From: a bacterium
GTDB taxonomy: Bacteria; Patescibacteriota; Minisyncoccia; Minisyncoccales; UBA10102
Reading direction: 5' to 3'
DNA: 8,332 bases
Assembly: GCA_030699255.1 (NCBI GenBank)
Contig: JAUYJR010000003.1
Span: 1 to 8,332 of the forward strand
Shown here: in pieces, positions 6,417-8,332 of the stretch
Layout: each line of letters starts with the position of its first letter
Position numbering within the stretch: position 1 is the stretch's first letter
Position numbers and translations under genes: made by a program
Notes under the pieces: model-generated
What the model was told of the DNA's origin: nothing
The model's database searches: none
The model's input: the letters and a program-made list of their open reading frames with translations, nothing else

Positions 6417-6980
6417 ATGAACAAACAGAAGCCTTTTATCATTGCCATTGTCGGCCTTGCAGGATCCGGAAAAACGGAGGCTGTGGCGCGCTTTCTGGCG
6501 CACGGGTTTATCCGTGTTGGCTTTAACGACGCTCTTTATGAGGAAGTTGACCGCAGAGGATTGGAGCGCACACAGGAGCATGAACGCCCCGTGCGAGAAG
6601 AGATGAGAAGGCAGGAAGGTATGGCCGTAATGGCAAAACGCATGATGCCTCGCATAGAAAAGCATGTTGCGGACGGCAATCATGTGGTTATTGAGAGCTT
6701 ATACAGCTGGTCTGAATACAAGCATGTAAAAGAACGTTATCACGAACAGTTCCGCGTTCTTGCCATCTATTCTCCTCCGGATATGCGGTACGAGCGGCTA
6801 CAGAGCAGAGCCATCCGTCCCCTCACCAATGAAGAAGCGGGTACGCGCGACTATACCGAGATTGAGCATGTAGAGAAAGCAGGCCCTATTGCCATGGCAG
6901 ACTGGACAATGCTTAATATCGGATCAAAAAAAGTTTTTCTGAACGAGATTGATGCTCTAATTCTCCGCCTTCTCAGCTAG
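6417..6980 (+). CDS. UPF0200-like P-loop nucleotide kinase (dephospho-CoA kinase/NMP-kinase fold)
   Basis: This is a 187-residue P-loop protein. Walker A GLAGSGKT is at 13-20 after a hydrophobic strand (FIIAIV). Next comes a GF-x-R-V-G-F-N-D-A-L-Y-E-E-V strand/helix as in NMP kinases, then RRGLERTQEHERPVREEMRRQEG (46-68), the HVVIESLYSWSEYKHV segment (89-104), AIYSPPDMRYERLQSRAIRP (116-135) resembling a lid arm, and ADWTMLNIGS near the C terminus. This order, especially R-G-L-E-x-T, the EEG-M-A-x-M-A-K-R helix and S-P-x-x-R-x-E-R-L, matches the UPF0200 family I know mainly from archaea, related to dephospho-CoA kinase. The substrate is unknown; small-molecule or nucleotide phosphorylation is inferred from the fold only. 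A weak AGGG lies 7 nt before the ATG. The next gene starts 5 nt after the stop, so the two are probably co-transcribed. Confidence 0.85.
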   Translation: MNKQKPFIIAIVGLAGSGKTEAVARFLAHGFIRVGFNDALYEEVDRRGLERTQEHERPVREEMRRQEGMAVMAKRMMPRIEKHVADGNHVVIESLYSWSEYKHVKERYHEQFRVLAIYSPPDMRYERLQSRAIRPLTNEEAGTRDYTEIEHVEKAGPIAMADWTMLNIGSKKVFLNEIDALILRLLS

Positions 6981-6985
6981 CCATT

Positions 6986-8080
6986 ATGTTCATATCTCCC
7001 GTGTTTGCAAGAGCAAAGAGATGGTACGCCAGATACGAGAGATTCCTCATTCCGGGAGCTCTCCTGTTTGGTATTATTGCTGATACCATTACCTTTCGAT
7101 TCATTAACCTCTCTCTTGCGTTCAGCATCCTTTTTACACACCTCCTACTCTCTCTTTTAGCCATCACATTCATGCACGCGCATGACACATTGTGGGCGGG
7201 GTACGAGCAAAAAACGTTGCGCTTCATTAGACTCTTTGCTCCCCTCCTTTTGCAATTCACCTTCGGAGCTCTCTTGAGTGGATTTTTGATTTTTTATGGA
7301 TTTGCGGGATCCTTTTCGGTGAGCTGGCCATTCCTCCTCCTTATCATCTTCCTGATGGTTTCGAATGATCTGCTCAAAAAATACTACCTTCTTTTTATCG
7401 TCCACCTGAGTGTGTTTTTCTTTTCTCTCCTCTCGTACGCTATCTTGGTGATTCCCACTATCCTGAAGCAAATGGGTACTAGCGTGTTCCTCTTGAGTTC
7501 GCTCTTGAGTTCGCTCTTCATGTTTGCCTACCTGTTTGCGCTCTCTTCATTTATCCCTAACATCAGAACAAGCAGAAGGGCTCTCACAGTAAGCTTTCTT
7601 TCCATTATTAGCATTATGAATCTCTTCTACTTTACCAATATTATTCCTCCTATTCCCCTCTCTCTGCGTGAAATTGGCGTATACCATAGTGTTTCCCGAG
7701 AGTCTGAAAGTGGCACCTATCATCTCCTTGCGGAAGAACTCTCTCTTATTGATCGTTTGCGCTTCTACCCCCCCATACATAAGGTTGGCGAGGTAATCGT
7801 ATTCACCTCCGTATTTGCGCCAGCAGACCTTAAGACAACCATCATCCATCATTGGCAGTACTACAATGCATCCGAGAAAACCTGGATCAGCGCGGGGAAT
7901 ATTTCTTTTCCCATGACCGGAGGGAGAATTAATGGATACCGAGGATACTCAAAGAAAACGGTACTGCCTGGACTCTGGCGAGTTGATATAGAAAACCCAA
8001 GAGGGCAGGTAATGGGGAGAATTCGCTTTCATGTAAAAGAGGTTCAGAATCCTCTTCAACTCAGAACCGAGTGGAAGTAA
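6986..8080 (+). CDS. Multi-spanning membrane protein with C-terminal DUF2914 domain
   Basis: The product has 364 residues. After a short basic N terminus (RAKRWYARYERF) come about seven hydrophobic segments, near 20-41, 44-63, 82-106, 112-128, 133-158, 165-190 and 201-220. A soluble domain of about 140 residues then follows. Its last part, around 285-351 (IIHHWQYYN, a GGRINGYRGYSKK turn, VLPGLWRVDIENPRG and VMGRIRFHV), matches the DUF2914 pattern of beta strands with a conserved H-x-W, a Y-x-S/K turn and a G-x-W-R-V strand. The function of this family is not known to me; the layout suggests a membrane-anchored sensing or binding module. The basic loops favour an inside N terminus, and with seven spans the DUF2914 domain would lie outside. 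It starts 5 nt after the kinase stop, without a visible Shine-Dalgarno site. A strong terminator follows 28 nt after the stop. Confidence 0.85.
   Translation: MFISPVFARAKRWYARYERFLIPGALLFGIIADTITFRFINLSLAFSILFTHLLLSLLAITFMHAHDTLWAGYEQKTLRFIRLFAPLLLQFTFGALLSGFLIFYGFAGSFSVSWPFLLLIIFLMVSNDLLKKYYLLFIVHLSVFFFSLLSYAILVIPTILKQMGTSVFLLSSLLSSLFMFAYLFALSSFIPNIRTSRRALTVSFLSIISIMNLFYFTNIIPPIPLSLREIGVYHSVSRESESGTYHLLAEELSLIDRLRFYPPIHKVGEVIVFTSVFAPADLKTTIIHHWQYYNASEKTWISAGNISFPMTGGRINGYRGYSKKTVLPGLWRVDIENPRGQVMGRIRFHVKEVQNPLQLRTEWK
7491..7518 (+). repeat. 12-bp in-frame tandem duplication
   Basis: The unit TCTTGAGTTCGC occurs at 7491-7502 and again exactly at 7503-7514, followed by a further TCTT. It encodes a doubled L-L-S-S within the sixth predicted membrane segment of the DUF2914 protein. 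Being a multiple of three, it keeps the frame and looks like a recent slippage duplication. Confidence 0.9.
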
Positions 8081-8108
8081 TACTAGCTCACCAACTCCGA
8101 GAGTAGGT

Positions 8109-8150
8109 AAAAAAAGAAGAGAGGAGTTAATCCCCTCTCTTCTTTTTTTT
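8109..8150. terminator. Strong bidirectional intrinsic terminator
   Basis: A perfect 16-bp inverted repeat: positions 8109-8124 (seven A, then GAAGAGAGG) pair with 8134-8149, around a 9 nt loop (8125-8133). Reading right gives a run of eight T (8143-8150); reading left gives seven T. It lies 28 nt after the DUF2914 stop and 13 nt beyond the stop of the tiny minus-strand ORF, so it can end transcription from both sides. Confidence 0.88.
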
Positions 8151-8162
8151 ACCGCAAAGAAG

Positions 8163-8201
8163 TTATTTCTTCTTTGTTCCTTTCGCCTTTTTTGTTGCCA
8201 T
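8163..8201 (-). CDS. Possible 12-residue lysine-rich micro-ORF
   Basis: On the minus strand ATG at 8201 to TAA at 8163 encodes MATKKAKGTKKK. An in-frame stop lies only four codons upstream, so it cannot be the tail of a longer protein in this frame. Half of the residues are lysine and all changes of context are simple A-rich codons, so a chance origin from A-rich DNA is possible. There is no proper Shine-Dalgarno site; GAG directly touches the ATG. What raises interest is the context: a promoter-like TTGACA/TATTAT pair about 60 nt upstream, a perfect 8-bp hairpin around the stop codon (8155-8162 with 8169-8176), and the strong terminator just beyond. It could be a leader peptide, a real small protein, or the incidental content of a small RNA. 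No family is recognised. Confidence 0.25.
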   Translation of the reverse strand: MATKKAKGTKKK

Positions 8202-8226
8202 CTCAATATGAGATTACTAGAGAGTC

Positions 8227-8332
8227 ATGAGGAGACCAGCCCTCGCGCGCTTCTCTGCTCTTATAATAAGTCCACCTGAAATGTTGTCAATAGCTCTTCA
8301 AGAAAATCTATCCGCAACAGTTGATGCAGCAA
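8227..8332 (+). CDS. Possible 5' end of an ORF running off the right edge
   Basis: The frame opens after a TAG at 8218-8220 and stays open to the window end. From ATG at 8227 it reads MRRPALARFSALIIS and on to a second ATG at 8281 (MLSIALQENLSATVDAA). A perfect TATAAT at 8262-8267 would fit a start at 8281 with a very short leader, but no -35 or Shine-Dalgarno site supports either start. The 35 visible residues match no family I recognise. It overlaps the predicted minus-strand promoter. A frame of this length can be open by chance, so this is a weak call. Confidence 0.2.
   Translation, partial: MRRPALARFSALIISPPEMLSIALQENLSATVDAA
8263..8290 (-). promoter_or_regulatory. Predicted minus-strand promoter at the right edge
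   Basis: The minus strand has a perfect -35 TTGACA (8290-8285) and a -10 TATTAT (8268-8263, 5 of 6), 16 nt apart. A start near 8256 would read leftward through the micro-ORF into the 8109-8150 terminator. The hexamers are seen; activity is inferred. Confidence 0.45.

Larger units (their letters stand above)
8109..8256 (-). other. Putative short transcription unit (about 145 nt, small RNA or small-peptide mRNA)
   Basis: This stretch runs from the inferred start of the TTGACA/TATTAT promoter to the strong terminator. It contains the 12-codon lysine-rich ORF, the perfect 8-bp hairpin CAAAGAAG/CTTCTTTG (8155-8162 and 8169-8176) with the ORF's stop codon in its loop, and the 16-bp terminator hairpin 5 nt further on. 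No Rfam-type family is recognised by eye. It could instead be the untranslated 3' end of a longer leftward transcript whose coding part lies outside the window. Confidence 0.25.

Noticed and set aside
7768..7774. Run of seven C as a possible phase-variation or frameshift site in the DUF2914 gene
   Set aside because: The frame reads correctly through it with good DUF2914 features on the far side; seven bases alone is weak evidence for phase variation.
8261..8332. Minus-strand open frame entering from the right edge and ending LLTTFQVDLL
   Set aside because: Only 23 codons are visible and they overlap a competing + strand frame and the predicted promoter; too short to support a gene.
1..8332. 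Insertion sequences, CRISPR arrays, tRNA or rRNA genes and phage attachment sites
   Set aside because: No terminal inverted repeats with a transposase, no spaced direct repeats, no tRNA or rRNA signatures were seen on reading both strands.

Overview
The window is dominated by a complete F1Fo-ATP synthase operon on the minus strand. It is read from about 6340 down to 365 in the order atpB (a), atpE (c), a fused atpF-atpH (b-delta), atpA (alpha), atpG (gamma), atpD (beta), atpC (epsilon). The genes are packed with 1 to 38 nt gaps or a 4 nt overlap. All catalytic signatures are present: the P-loops of alpha and beta, the beta catalytic Glu, the alpha arginine finger, the c-ring carboxylate and the essential Arg of subunit a. 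TGA is used as a stop (atpG), so the code is the standard one. The short epsilon, the compressed b-delta protein, the weak or absent Shine-Dalgarno sites, a UPF0200-type kinase and a DUF2914 membrane protein together suggest a Candidate Phyla Radiation / Patescibacteria (Parcubacteria-like) genome. That placement is an inference; no marker gene in the window proves it.

Layout. The left edge (2-295, + strand) holds the C-terminal part of a small protein with a beta-carbonic-anhydrase-like H-x-x-C motif. It converges on the atp operon, and both end at a bidirectional hairpin terminator (313-347). The atp operon occupies 365-6340. A 76 nt divergent intergenic region (6341-6416) carries a good minus-strand promoter for the operon, with a perfect -10 box for the rightward genes abutting its -35. 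Rightward lie a UPF0200-like P-loop kinase (6417-6980) and, 5 nt later, a multi-spanning membrane protein with a C-terminal DUF2914 domain (6986-8080). They end at a perfect 16-bp bidirectional terminator (8109-8150). The right edge (8151-8332) has no clear normal gene. It does hold a TTGACA/TATTAT minus-strand promoter, a 12-codon lysine-rich ORF and a second hairpin that together look like a very short transcription unit, plus the possible start of a + strand ORF that runs off the window.

Function. The atp genes encode a full proton-type rotary ATP synthase with unusual features. There is a single b-delta fusion with a reduced delta N-terminal domain and no separate b or b' gene. Epsilon lacks the inhibitory C-terminal helices. 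Subunit a has Lys and Glu at the positions of E. coli Glu219 and His245. I see no mobile element, CRISPR array, tRNA or rRNA. The strongest leads are the ATP-synthase architecture and the tiny transcription unit at the right edge.
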